DNA of 64,000 nt, from assembly GCA_003255065.1 (NCBI GenBank), contig QAOA01001442.1, forward strand, positions 608,332 to 672,331, in the 5' to 3' direction. Positions within the stretch are counted from its first letter, which is position 1. Each line of letters opens with the position of its first letter. Below, in pieces: positions 11,813 through 22,551 of this stretch. The stretch is from Cercis canadensis (lineage: Eukaryota > Streptophyta > Magnoliopsida > Fabales > Fabaceae). The position numbers and the translations under genes were made by a program. The notes below the pieces were generated by a model. It was given only the letters and a program-made list of their open reading frames with translations. It was not told the origin of the DNA and did no database searches.

Positions 11813-13450
11813 CTTAACATCCACAGTTTTTGATCTATCAAAGGTTATATAATAGGGGCGATTATTCTATTTCCAAAAGTCTTACTTTATTCATTCTTAA
11901 TGGAATTTTAAAATTTGCACCAATATATTCTACAAAGTTTTCAATTAAATCAACATTTTAAACTGATTACCACCAACCAAAAAGGAAAAAGAGGGGGAAA
12001 AAGCTAAAGGCTGTACACTAATCAATAATCATACAGGCAGTTCCCAAAAGAACTTTTAATTATGAGAATTTATCAAAAAAATATATTAATAAAATTGAGT
12101 TGCAACCATGCGATGGAAAACAAGAAAAACAGCTCTAATATAATTGTTGGGGTTGATTATTATATAATTACAACAAACTACTATTTATTGAGATAAAATA
12201 TATAAAGATCAGAGATGGCTTCGCTAAGGAGGATAACGTGTCCTTTAAGACATTTAATATCTGAAGTAATATATAATATAATACAATAAGACTTACGTTT
12301 ATATGTTCAACTTAACACTTGTGCCATATTTTTTGGTCTGGTCATTAATTACTTGGACTAATAAGGTCAATAACTTTAAAAAAGTCAGAGAACAGTTTTG
12401 GCTGTTCCCTCATCTAAGGCGTAATTCCTTGAGCAGAAGGCCCTAACTTTAATAAATATATTTTAGAGGTGCCATTGCCAATAATAGTTTCCCAAAAGAA
12501 TAAAGCTTCTCAAATTATCAAGAGTCTGCAAGATTACAATTTATATTTGTTGTGAAATGACCAAAAAAAAAAAAGGAAAAAGAGATTAATTAGGAAGTTT
12601 AGTTCATGCAATGTTATTAAGAACAATGCTTACATTTCTATAATCTAATTCTTAAAACTCCCTTTAGTATGCTCCTTCCTGCATTAACATATAACCCACT
12701 TCATATGAAAATTATATGATTTGATGGATCAAAACACAACTTAACAGCAATTTCAATATGCACAAACTGTAAAATTTTCTTATGTCCAGAGCTATCACTT
12801 CTAGTTATCACTCAAAAGCCATCAACATCATAGTTGCAGAGCGTAAACACAGAATGCCCTTTTCAGTGGAGAGAGCTATGAATTCAAGTTACATTTATAG
12901 CTATTCAATATATAACTGTACCCAAAAACAGAAAAAGACAGTCACTGGCCAATGTAGCTCATCAAATTCTTTGGATGACAATGGCATATTTAGTGCTCGA
13001 ATTAGATAACTCACCCCAGGATGATGATTTTCATTGACTTCTGCCGCCAAATTCATTCTGCGGATACTTCAAAATAGACATGGACCTCATGCTTATCCAC
13101 CATAGCCATAGGACATCATATTTTAATCATTACAAAGCACAACTAAGCAGCATTTATTGACTTGAGCTACATCTTCAGGTATTTAGAAGTGGCCCAAGGA
13201 ACTCGATCAATTCAAATAATGGCATGATCCAACAAGTCAATTATATATTATGATTATGCTTACTCTGAAGTGAATCATTTCAAGAATTTCATTCTTTACA
13301 GTTACAACTACACTAAATGTTTTACATTACAGTTACATTGCCCCTAAAATTCAATGTAACCTAAAATTCAATTTACATTGAATTTCATCAGAATGGAAAT
13401 GACCAAATTTTGATGCCTGCTATAAAAAATTCCACTCTCATGGAAAAACA
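11278..13450. other. Intergenic region between the BLH and BTB genes
   Basis: The two genes converge here, so the interval holds both 3' ends. No coding sequence is supported; the 75-aa frame near 12782 lacks motifs and codon bias. An (AT)n microsatellite occupies about 11780-11811. Confidence 0.7.
11780..11811. repeat. (AT)n microsatellite
   Basis: About sixteen AT units in a row, 0.5 kb downstream of the BLH stop codon. Confidence 0.9.
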
Positions 13451-13497
13451 GGGACAATGCTGTTCCTAGTGCCATGAAGAGAAAAAAATCTTGAGTG

Positions 13498-15129
13498 TCA
13501 AGAAACCGAGTCGGTCATACCATGATCATTCCCTAGCAATGATAGTCTTCTTTTTCCAACCTTGGACCTATAACACCATACTTCAAATGCTTCTGTTAGG
13601 TCTGGATAGCGAATATATTGATTTGCTAACCATTCAGTTAAAACTTCTGCTTGATCTCCTGAGGGCAATGCAAGAATGATAGAAACAAAAGAGGATTCCA
13701 GGGATTGCCATAGTTCGCCATCCATTTTGAGCACCAGATCATTGTCGCTATTCATTGTGAAAGAATCAATCAAAGGTTTTGCAACCCTCACAAATGGAAG
13801 CCACAGTTTCACAACCTGAAGCCGTTTAGCAGTTGGCAATATAACAGTGCCATACCCAATTGCCTCTAAAACCTTTGATGTCACCTCAATAGCTCTCAAC
13901 TTTATCTCAATGATTTCAGTTGTAGAGCTATCTTGCTCAAGCACCTTGACAATATTTTCTGATGCATCAAACCAGTTCTCAACAAATTCTCTCATTATTT
14001 CCAACTTACACAATATTTGACAAGCCCATGACATATCGGTCAAATAGGATAGAAACAACTGCAAATCCCCTGCCTCAGAAAGTGACTCTGTGGAATCACA
14101 TATTGAAGCTATTAACAAGTTGTTAAATCTGGAAAATAGTCTCTTTACACATTCTTTTACCTCGAATTTGATGTTCTCATTAGCTGTCAATAGAGGGGCA
14201 TCATCATCTTCAGTTAGCATGTACTCAAGCTGCTCCTGTGCTGAAGATTTAAGATCATTCAATAGTGGTGGAGGGGATGATGTAGCGAAGTGGATGGCTG
14301 AGAGAAAGACACTTGTGATAGCTGATGGGTTCACAGGTTGAAGTCGGGCTAGAATAGGCTCAGCTTGTAATCCCATCCGAGGTACAATTTTCAAAATCTC
14401 CTCCTCCTCGGCCTCTTCCCAAGGGACTGCTTCTAAGTAGTTCACACAAGCAGTAACAATTTGTGGGCATCCAAGCTCAACAGCTACCTGGAGAATGCCA
14501 ATGGCATTTCTAACACCATGCCACAAGTCATCAACTGAACCATCTATAACAACGTACAAAAGGCGTATAACATTTACATGGTAGTCAAAATCTGATTCTT
14601 GGCAATAAACATCAACACAGTTTCGTGAGTCAAGGATCTGACATGTTGGCCAATTCTCAGACAGCCGGTCAGCAAAATACTTGCACTTTTCTGTAAGAAT
14701 TTCGGAGTGGCAGTATAGCCAATCATCTCGGCCATCCTGTGTACGTAGCCTTACAACAACATCACTGGTTGATCGGTCACCAATCATGTAGGCAATCTTT
14801 GTTTCCTTGCCCTGAAAGAAAAAGGATAAAAAAAAAATTGCAGGGAAAAGATTCTGAAACTAGAAACTGAAGAGGCAATATTTGAGAGATGGAAGAGAGG
14901 AAGTGTGTGATTTTTAATGTTGGGATATTTTGATGCGAGAACAGCATGATAACTAATGAGAACTATGATGTTTAACATTAAAGGCAGTCGACAAAATGAA
15001 AGAACTATCAACTTAGAAGTCATCAAGTCAGCATGTCAACAGGAAAAACAGAGCTTTGCAAAGACAGATTACCGAAGTTTGATAATAGTGAAAAAGAAAG
15101 ACAAAAAACAAACTTACAGTAGACTCCAT
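13498..15129 (-). CDS. BTB/POZ domain-containing protein (At3g05675-like)
   Basis: Two coding exons on the minus strand: 15118-15129 (ATG plus three codons, MEST) and 13498-14811, joined by a GT-AG intron (donor GTAAGT at 15117-15112, acceptor CTTTCAG). The product is 441 aa and begins MESTGKETKIAYMIGDRSTS. Starting at the first ATG of the long exon (14787) would lose 12 conserved residues. The N-terminal third is a plant BTB/POZ domain (ROSTSDVVVRLR-type opening with a WLYCHSEIL segment); the rest is helical and BACK-like, with an acidic stretch (EEAEEEEILKIVPRMG). BTB proteins commonly act as substrate adaptors for CUL3 ubiquitin ligases, but this subfamily is poorly characterised and I do not assign a substrate. 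An upstream 5'-UTR exon near 16033-16140 with donor TTTAG/GTGTGT and acceptor TTTGCAG near 15182 is plausible. Confidence 0.9.
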
Positions 15130-16140
15130 TAAAGCCAAGACCATTACATTTGCATAACAAAATTACTACACGTTATAGCACCTGCAAATTAAACAAGAAT
15201 CAGAGTTTGAACCACAGGAATGTAGCTCAAAATAACATTGGTTCAAAATGTCAGATGTAGCTAACACTAAAACCATCAAAGAATCAAATTATTGAATCAA
15301 GAGAGAATATCAAATTGGTGATCCTAGAAAGAAGACCAATTCTGATATATTTTTCTTCAATTGTCAAGCCTCTATTGCATTCTAGACACTATTTATCAAG
15401 ACCCAATTCCCATAAAGGCTCCCTTGAGCCAAGAAGCACGAAGAACTCAAGTAAGTGCCAGACCTCCTTCATATTCTATATTAGCACAAGCGTCCTATTA
15501 AGACCATTTTCTTCTATGAGAACAGTTGGGGCTACTGTCTTGAGATAACTAGTTAAGTAAGAGAAATTTCATGGACATCACATTAGAAAATGGGGATCTA
15601 GAATCCACAGAGTGAGAAGGGTGAAGAACAACATATGATAGATTGAAAGGATTCAGTAAATGGGTATAAGCAGAATGAATTATAACCCGCAACAAGTTCA
15701 TTTTACTTGCATTGCATATACCCCCAAGGAATTCCTGAAAAACCATAGAAACACTTGAAAATTTTAATTTAAAACAACTAATCTTCCGGGATTGGAGAGA
15801 CTGATCAATTAATAAGATTGAATGCCCCAAAAATTGAACATTTTAACCGATAAATTAGTTATGAGAAAGAAACAAAAATCTGGATACAAATTCTTCCGTG
15901 ACAAATAGGTACCGAATGATAAACCCGGAGGTATTAAACAAAAGCCAGTTTGAAAGTGAAGCCCCCCAAGTGTGAATCACAAGGTATCTGCTAACGGAGA
16001 CATTGATTTCAACGAATGCAAGGACAACACACCTAAATCGAAGAAAGAAACGGAGGTCCGAAGCCGCAGATTCTCATTATCTTGTTGCTGGGAAGGTAAG
16101 CCTTCTTGCAACTAGGCAACTATCTTTCAACCAGCATTCA
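15130..16140 (-). other. Probable 5'-UTR exon and intron of the BTB gene
   Basis: Upstream of the BTB ATG the minus strand shows an acceptor (TTTGCAG) near 15182 and, 0.85 kb further, a donor (TTTAG/GTGTGT) near 16033. A non-coding first exon at about 16033-16140 would fit, with a pyrimidine-rich, less AT-biased composition. Open frames in this stretch show no motifs. Confidence 0.35.
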
Positions 16141-16399
16141 GCAACAACATGGTAAAGCGATTTTAGTCTGTCTGTTGCTATCTCAGCGTCAAGTGGGTTA
16201 ATTATTGATGTTTCGTTTCTCATTGTTCATGCACCATTATCATTTTTCTCTGTCATTATCGTCTGCTTCAAACAAGGTTGGGCTCCTGGGTGAGGTCAGG
16301 GCCCACCACTTTTAAGGTATCCCTCTGCGTCTTGGTGGCCCAACAACTAACTACGTTTATAGTTAGCCCAAAAGCAAACCCGGTTCTGGGTCGCTGTAA

Positions 16400-19200
16400 T
16401 TGGTCCACTCAGCTAAATTAAAAGAGGATGATATTTGGTGAGAATCTCCAAAAAAAAAATATAATATCGGTTATTTTTTGTTATTATGTGATTAGTTTAT
16501 TTAAATATAATATTTTTCTTTGCTTTTTCAAGAGAAAAATATTGGAGGAGAGACTAGAGAGTTGCTTCCACTCCAATGCCAAAACAAAAATTTCTATGCA
16601 ACTGAAATATACACGTTATTTCCTAAAAATATTTGAATTTAATTAAGCACATCTCGTTTTACAATTACCTTAAACCTTTCTTTAAATCTGGCAGAGTAAA
16701 CATCATTTCTCAAATACTGGTATCTTATAAGAGAAAGGTCGTGTAGTCATGTGTAGAACACGGAAATTAAAGGGGAAAAGGTTTTATGCAGTTTACAGCC
16801 AAATCAGTTATTGTTGTTCCAACTAAGTTACAAAAAGACAAGAGACGTAGACTTGGAACATTGAGTGTGAATTGACTTTGGCACGAGAATCAATACATTC
16901 AAAGACCAGCCGGCATTTTGGGCCGTACAGTACAGGGTCTAGATTAATCCACCTAGCACGCCAATGCCATAGCCAATTTGCCATCCCATCCACGTACTTG
17001 CCCATTTATTCCACCCACTATATTATATTAGTTGAGGGTTAAATTATTATTTTTTTATGTTACTCTTATGTTATATTCTTTTTTTAGTTGGATGAGACTT
17101 ACAATATAATTTTAGTGTAATTACAAATATTTTAAAAAATTAAGTCAGTCAACATATGTCAAAATATACAGTTTCTTATAAAATATAACAACGGTACGAT
17201 ATAAGAAAGTGTGCCAAAAAATAAAGTTAAAAAAGTTATTCGACGACACTTTTTTTTTTTTTTTTNTTTTTTTTTTTTATATTATGTCGTTCTTGTATTT
17301 TATAAAGAATTATGTGTCTTGACATACTAGATAACTCAATTTTTTAAAATCTTCACAATAATACTAAAATTACACTATAACTCTTATTAAGTCCCATGCG
17401 TAAGTAGGGGATGTTGCATAAATAAATATCATAAAGGAATAATAGAATAATGCTTACAATTATATTATTATTAATATCACCTCCAACAATAACTATAACT
17501 ATAACTTCCATCATCATTATCATATATCATTCTTTTTGCCATATATATTTTGATCTGATTTTTCTTTCCTTTTTTTTTTTTATAAATATTTTCTAAAAAT
17601 TCTTTAGTTATGAATACAGTTTGAGTTGAATGGTTCAGTCAATTGATGGGGAAATTCTTCCACAAATCATAAGAGTACAGTTGGGATGAATCTAGCAAAA
17701 CACCAAACTGGTAATACATGCATGCATATATAATTGACTGAAGCTCCAAGTGTGGAATATTAACTGTCAATTTAATTTTAACCCACTTTGTTTTCTTTTC
17801 TTTTTTGCGTTTGTCTTCATTATATATCTTTAGCGAAAATTATAAAAGTTATAATTCTAAAAGGTTCTTGTTATTTGTATGTCGATAGAAAATAGGAAGT
17901 TGTGAATAAATTCCTTAAGAATAAGGTTTTTCTTTTCCCCTTTTCTGCCGAATTAATTAATCAAAGGTGAACTCGAAGTGGAAGCTCTGTTTGTTTCGTG
18001 AGAAAATGTGCAGAAAAGAACAAATGGAAACACAATAATTCTGATAGAACATTAAGATGATGAATGGGGTCACAGAATTGGTGAATTCGAATTCTTTGGC
18101 AGCACTAATAATTGGGTTTGGGGGCTCATGGTAATGACTACAGGCAAAAGGCTACGTGTTTGTTTGAGTAAGAAAACTCGCACGTTTACTTTGAGTCGTC
18201 TTTTTGACTGGGATCTAATCTAACGCACTCACGTGACTCTACAAGGCGAAGGCGAACCAAACAGGAAAAGAACAAAATTTACCTTCTTTTTCTCATATTT
18301 TCAACATTTTATATACATTGTATAACTATCTCATTCTAACTTTCTAAGCAGTTCCATTTGCTTCTTTTTTTTTTTTAAATGCACAATTGTGAGTTGTACA
18401 AATTAACTACAAATGATTCAATATAAATTAAAAAAGAAATAAACGAGGTCACATTAAGTTAGATAAAACTACTTTTAGATGGTTTTATTTATATAGTTAC
18501 GCAATTAATATTATTCTTTTTACTCAAATGGAAACATTTACAATTATTCATATATTAATGTTTATGAATGTAATATTGTACAAGTATCATGTTTTTAGTA
18601 TTGAGTTCGGGAGTTTAATTTTGAACCAACTTTCATATATTTTGACTAGTCTATCTTCCCAATTTAGTCAACAATGGACCATCACATTGGGACTAAAAAA
18701 TGTACAAGAAAATTTATGATTTTCTTAAGAAATTGGCAATGGTAGAAATCTAACTTAATATCATGTGCCCAATCCCTTTCACAAGAAATATATTATTATA
18801 TAAAAAGAGTTGGGTAAATAAATGGTGCATTTTAATTAAAAAATAAATACACTTAAATAGTTACTAATAAGACAATTAATTTTGGATGAGTTTAAAGTTT
18901 AAAGAAAGACATTCCAGATTTGGAAATCTCTGCCATATAATTAAGGGGGTGCACAAATTGATAGTAAAGATCTTCCAATTATTAATTACATTCTTAATTT
19001 TTGCACGATTATTTGTTAATTCTCAACCTTTTAACTTTAAGTGTGCGGGTTAATTTGTGTTTCTCTAATTAAATGGATTTAAGGTGGAAATTGTAATTGA
19101 AAACAAAAATATAAAGTGAAATAATTAATAGCACGGGTCAGATTACATTTTTAACTATCTTGTAATTGTAATTAATTTTTTAACAATTTGAACACGATTA
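16400..19200. other. AT-rich intergenic region upstream of the PUB24-like gene
   Basis: No coding sequence supported. It contains the inverted-repeat element at 17089-17398 with an N at 17266 inside its central T-tract. The remainder is AT-rich with T-homopolymers. Confidence 0.7.
17089..17398. mobile_element. MITE-like inverted-repeat element
   Basis: The left arm (from GAGACTTAC near 17095) and the complement of the right arm (ending GACTTAATAAGAG near 17390) align over about 110 bases with indels. Shared blocks include AGTGTAATT, TTTTAAAAAATT and CTTATAAAATA. The arms enclose a T-homopolymer containing one N, likely the hairpin loop. The long imperfect inverted repeat and absence of coding capacity fit a miniature inverted-repeat transposable element. 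A partly related element lies at 36660-36948. Confidence 0.6.
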
Positions 19201-19222
19201 AGGAGAACTTCAAGAAATGATT

Positions 19223-19682
19223 GGTCAAACAATTTGGAATATGTTAAAGGTATTATCTTGACCTATAGCTAGCTGCAATGTGAAACATAAGTATTTTATT
19301 CTGTCCATCAAAACAAAATGGAATGTGATCTTGCACAACAATAATTATCCCTCTCCTTTGGAAATGATTCCCTTAAAAGAGTTTCAAAAGCAATATTTTA
19401 GTCAGTCATATCCGCAGATATTAATATTGTAATAAAAAATGAAAAATAACCAACATAAAACGAGAAGCTTTTCATGCATTACCACACAATTTCAGGAATG
19501 ATGCTCATTCCCATATCTCATTTGAACCACAAAAGATGAAAAGAATATATATATATAACTACATAATATGATATCTAGTAACTACCCTACAATACCGTGT
19601 GCCTTTAATTTTTGGCTCTCAGTTTCTGCATAACGCTCTTTTTTTTCTTCCTTTGACCGCCGTTGCTCTGAATAATATATAC
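19223..19682 (+). promoter_or_regulatory. PUB24-like promoter with W-boxes and TATA-like box
   Basis: TTGAC[CT] W-box cores occur at 19223-19228 (complement GGTCAA), 19258-19263 and 19653-19658. A TATA-like AATAATATATAC lies at about 19671-19682, roughly 210 bases before the ATG. W-boxes bind WRKY factors; PUB22/23/24 genes in Arabidopsis are known to be rapidly induced by pathogen patterns, which would fit. A short upstream frame (19710-19895) overlaps the main ATG and could act as a uORF if transcription starts before it. Confidence 0.4.
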
Positions 19683-19887
19683 GTGCCGTTTAGACTCCAT
19701 GTATGACCCATGACCAGTATAAGCAAAAATTGTCAATATATTAGCCGCATTCTCTTACCACAACTTACAAAATCTTCTCCTTCTTCCTTTCACACTTTAT
19801 TTCATACACCAAAATTAATATCCACAACTTGTCCGTTTTCAATTCGTTGCAAAACTGGTTTGTGTTTTCTTTCTTTCTTTCAGTTTC

Positions 19888-21108
19888 ATGGATGAAATTG
19901 AAGTTCCTCAGTATTTTATCTGCCCTATATCTCTCCAAATCATGAAAGATCCTGTAACTGCTATAACAGGCATCACATATGATCGAGATAGCATAGAACA
20001 GTGGCTATTCAACAACAGGAACACCTCCTGTCCTGTCACCCAACAGCCTCTGCCAAAAGACTCAGATTTAACTCCTAATCACACCCTGCGTCGCCTAATC
20101 CAAGCTTGGTGTACCCAGAATGCTTCACTTGGTGTTGATCGGATTCCTACCCCTAAACCACCCCTTAACAAGTTTCAAGTCATTAAGCTCCTTAAAGATG
20201 TCAGGAACCCCCAGTTGCAGCTTAAAACTCTCCGACAATTGGAACTGCTCGCCGCAGAGAACGAAAGGAATAAGAAGTGTTTGCTAGAGGTTGGTGTGCC
20301 TAAGGCTATGATCATGTTTATTTTGAGTTGCTTCAGGAAAGGCCAAATTGATGAGGGTCTTGAAGAAGCTCTTAGTCTATTACAGTTTGTTAAGGTTCCT
20401 GCAGAGGAAATAAATTTGCTTCTTGCGGAAAATGACCAGATTTTGGATTCTCTAACGTGGGTTTTAGGCTGTGAAATGGAAAATTCTATTGCTGTGAAAT
20501 CGCATGCAGTTTTAGTGCTCAAAGCACTCGTCCAGAAGGCAAATTCTGATGTTTTTCAAAGACTCAATCCTGAGTTCTTTGAAAGAATTGTCAAAATATT
20601 AAGAAATGGGATTACCCAACAAGGGAACAACGCTGCTTTGCACGTCTTATTATGTGCTTGTCCTTGGGCAAGAAATCGACATATGATGGTGGAAGCTGGT
20701 GTGATTTTTGAACTGATTGAACTTGAATTAGAAGCACCTGAAAAGAGAACCACGGAGCTTATATTGGGAATACTCTTTCATTTGTGTTCTTATGCTGATG
20801 GGAGAGCTCAGTTTCTTAGTCATAGAGGTGCCATTGCGGTGTTGACAGACCGAATCTTAAAGGTTTCGCCAGCGGTTGATGAAAGAGTCATATTTATTCT
20901 CTCATTGATATCTAAGTTCTCTGGGACACAAATGGTGGTTCAAGACATGTTAAGAACTGGAACTGTGGCAAAGCTTTGCATGCTACTTCAGGCTGATAGT
21001 TCTACATATGTAAAAGACAAAGCAAGGGAAATACTCAAGGCTCATTCTGATGCTTGGAAGGATTCTCCTTGCTTTCTTGGAAACTCTTTTTATGCAAGCT
21101 TGCATTAG
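19888..21108 (+). CDS. PUB24: U-box E3 ubiquitin ligase with ARM repeats, PUB24-like
   Basis: Intronless, 406 aa. The U-box covers about residues 5-79: it starts VPQYFICPISLQIMKDPV, has the E2-contacting TYDRDSIEQWL helix and the CPVTQQPL turn, and ends NHTLRRLIQAW. The remainder, about 95-395, consists of helical armadillo-type repeats. PUB22/23/24 are soluble E3 ligases that dampen pattern-triggered immunity and drought signalling in Arabidopsis. The segments ESLTWVL-like (DSLTWVL), RLNPEFFERI, ELIELELE and LTDRILKVSPA match PUB24 better than PUB22/23 as I remember those sequences. The start is fixed by the conserved MDEIEVP beginning. The gene lies 7.5 kb upstream of a second, more PUB22/23-like gene in the same orientation, so the two look like an old tandem pair. 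Confidence 0.9.
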   Translation: MDEIEVPQYFICPISLQIMKDPVTAITGITYDRDSIEQWLFNNRNTSCPVTQQPLPKDSDLTPNHTLRRLIQAWCTQNASLGVDRIPTPKPPLNKFQVIKLLKDVRNPQLQLKTLRQLELLAAENERNKKCLLEVGVPKAMIMFILSCFRKGQIDEGLEEALSLLQFVKVPAEEINLLLAENDQILDSLTWVLGCEMENSIAVKSHAVLVLKALVQKANSDVFQRLNPEFFERIVKILRNGITQQGNNAALHVLLCACPWARNRHMMVEAGVIFELIELELEAPEKRTTELILGILFHLCSYADGRAQFLSHRGAIAVLTDRILKVSPAVDERVIFILSLISKFSGTQMVVQDMLRTGTVAKLCMLLQADSSTYVKDKAREILKAHSDAWKDSPCFLGNSFYASLH

Positions 21109-22527
21109 GTGCAATCACCCAACTCTCATATTTCTCTTTCCGTCCCCATTTTTTTTCCGTCGGTATCTTGGAGCCAAGCAATTGCAAATATTTCATGCTT
21201 TTTAATTTCATTTTTGGTATTATTAACGGCTAATTATTATAGAGGAAGAGTTCTAGTTAAATGGAGGGTACTCTTAGTTATAAGACTGGCCTCTTCATTT
21301 ATTTCTTTTGTTGGAATCACCTCAATTACAAATACAATTGCAATTACATGAAAAAAAAAAATTATTAGTTATATATACAGTTTTCTTGTATGCATGAGTA
21401 AGTTTATGAAAATATCGTTTCTTTATATGTATATGGTCCAAGGCCAATATACAGTCCATCTTATTTATTAATTAAGATGAGAATATTCAAAGAATGAAAA
21501 ATTGAATTTGAGACATCAACCATTCAGAAATTACTTGTAAAATTTATATTGTGTGTATTATGCCGAAAAGGAAAAAGATTTTGGTCCACACAAGACAAAA
21601 TCATAAAAACATTCATGAAAATAATTTTTTTTTTGAAAGAAACTTAGACCCAAGAACTATGTACCCAAAATAAATAAGATTGACATGCATGTTAAGTTTG
21701 TTACATAGTAGTATTCTTAAAAGTTTCAATATTTTGTTATTAGTTTTAAATGTCGCAGTAGTGTTAATTTTTTTTCTTATCACTTTAGATAAATTGAATT
21801 AATTTTTTTAGCTGTAGATATAAAAAAAATATAAGGATTCAAACTTGAAACCTCAACTTTTTGAAGAGTCTTTGATTGATTGTGTTAGTCAATATATGGT
21901 GGAATAGGAAAATAATTTATCCTTTTTTGGCAATTTGATTTCCATGAGAATATACCAAATATGACGACAAAAAATTCTCATAGAAAAATGTCTCCTGAAA
22001 TGTAAATAAAAATATTCAAAAAAGAATTTGCGCCATGGCCAATTAATATTGAACTTAGACATGAGAAATATTGAAACCAAAAAACTCTTCCAGCAAAAAT
22101 TTTATATATATTTNTTTTTTTTTTCAAAAGAGAATTCTATTACTGTGCTTAGTAGAGCTCGAAATTGGAGATTAGATATCATTTTAGCAGAGGATCGACT
22201 AAAAAATAATACCCACAAAAATTAACTCTAAATTATAAAAGATACATAATTATAATTGACCTATCTTAATTGTCCTATATCAGTTCCAATCCACTTGAAA
22301 AGGGAATTGACTGGTTGATCTGGAAACGTTCTTTCTAGTTCATATATATGAAGAAATATCTAAAGCACATGAATATCTTGAAATTCTTTCCATATTTATT
22401 CTCCTTGATTTTCTCAATGAATTTTCTCTTCACTTACCTTCAATTGATGTTCCCAATCAATCAAAGATTGAATTGAATTTGAACATGATAAATGAGACCC
22501 TATAAAACTAATGTGATGGAATATTCT

Positions 22528-22551
22528 CGAATATATATATATATATATATA
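22528..22551. repeat. (AT)n microsatellite
   Basis: About twelve AT units, visible directly, in intergenic DNA. Confidence 0.9.

Noticed and set aside
21109..21351. 80-codon hydrophobic frame directly after the PUB24-like stop
   Set aside because: It follows the stop codon in the same frame without an ATG and is ordinary 3'-UTR sequence.
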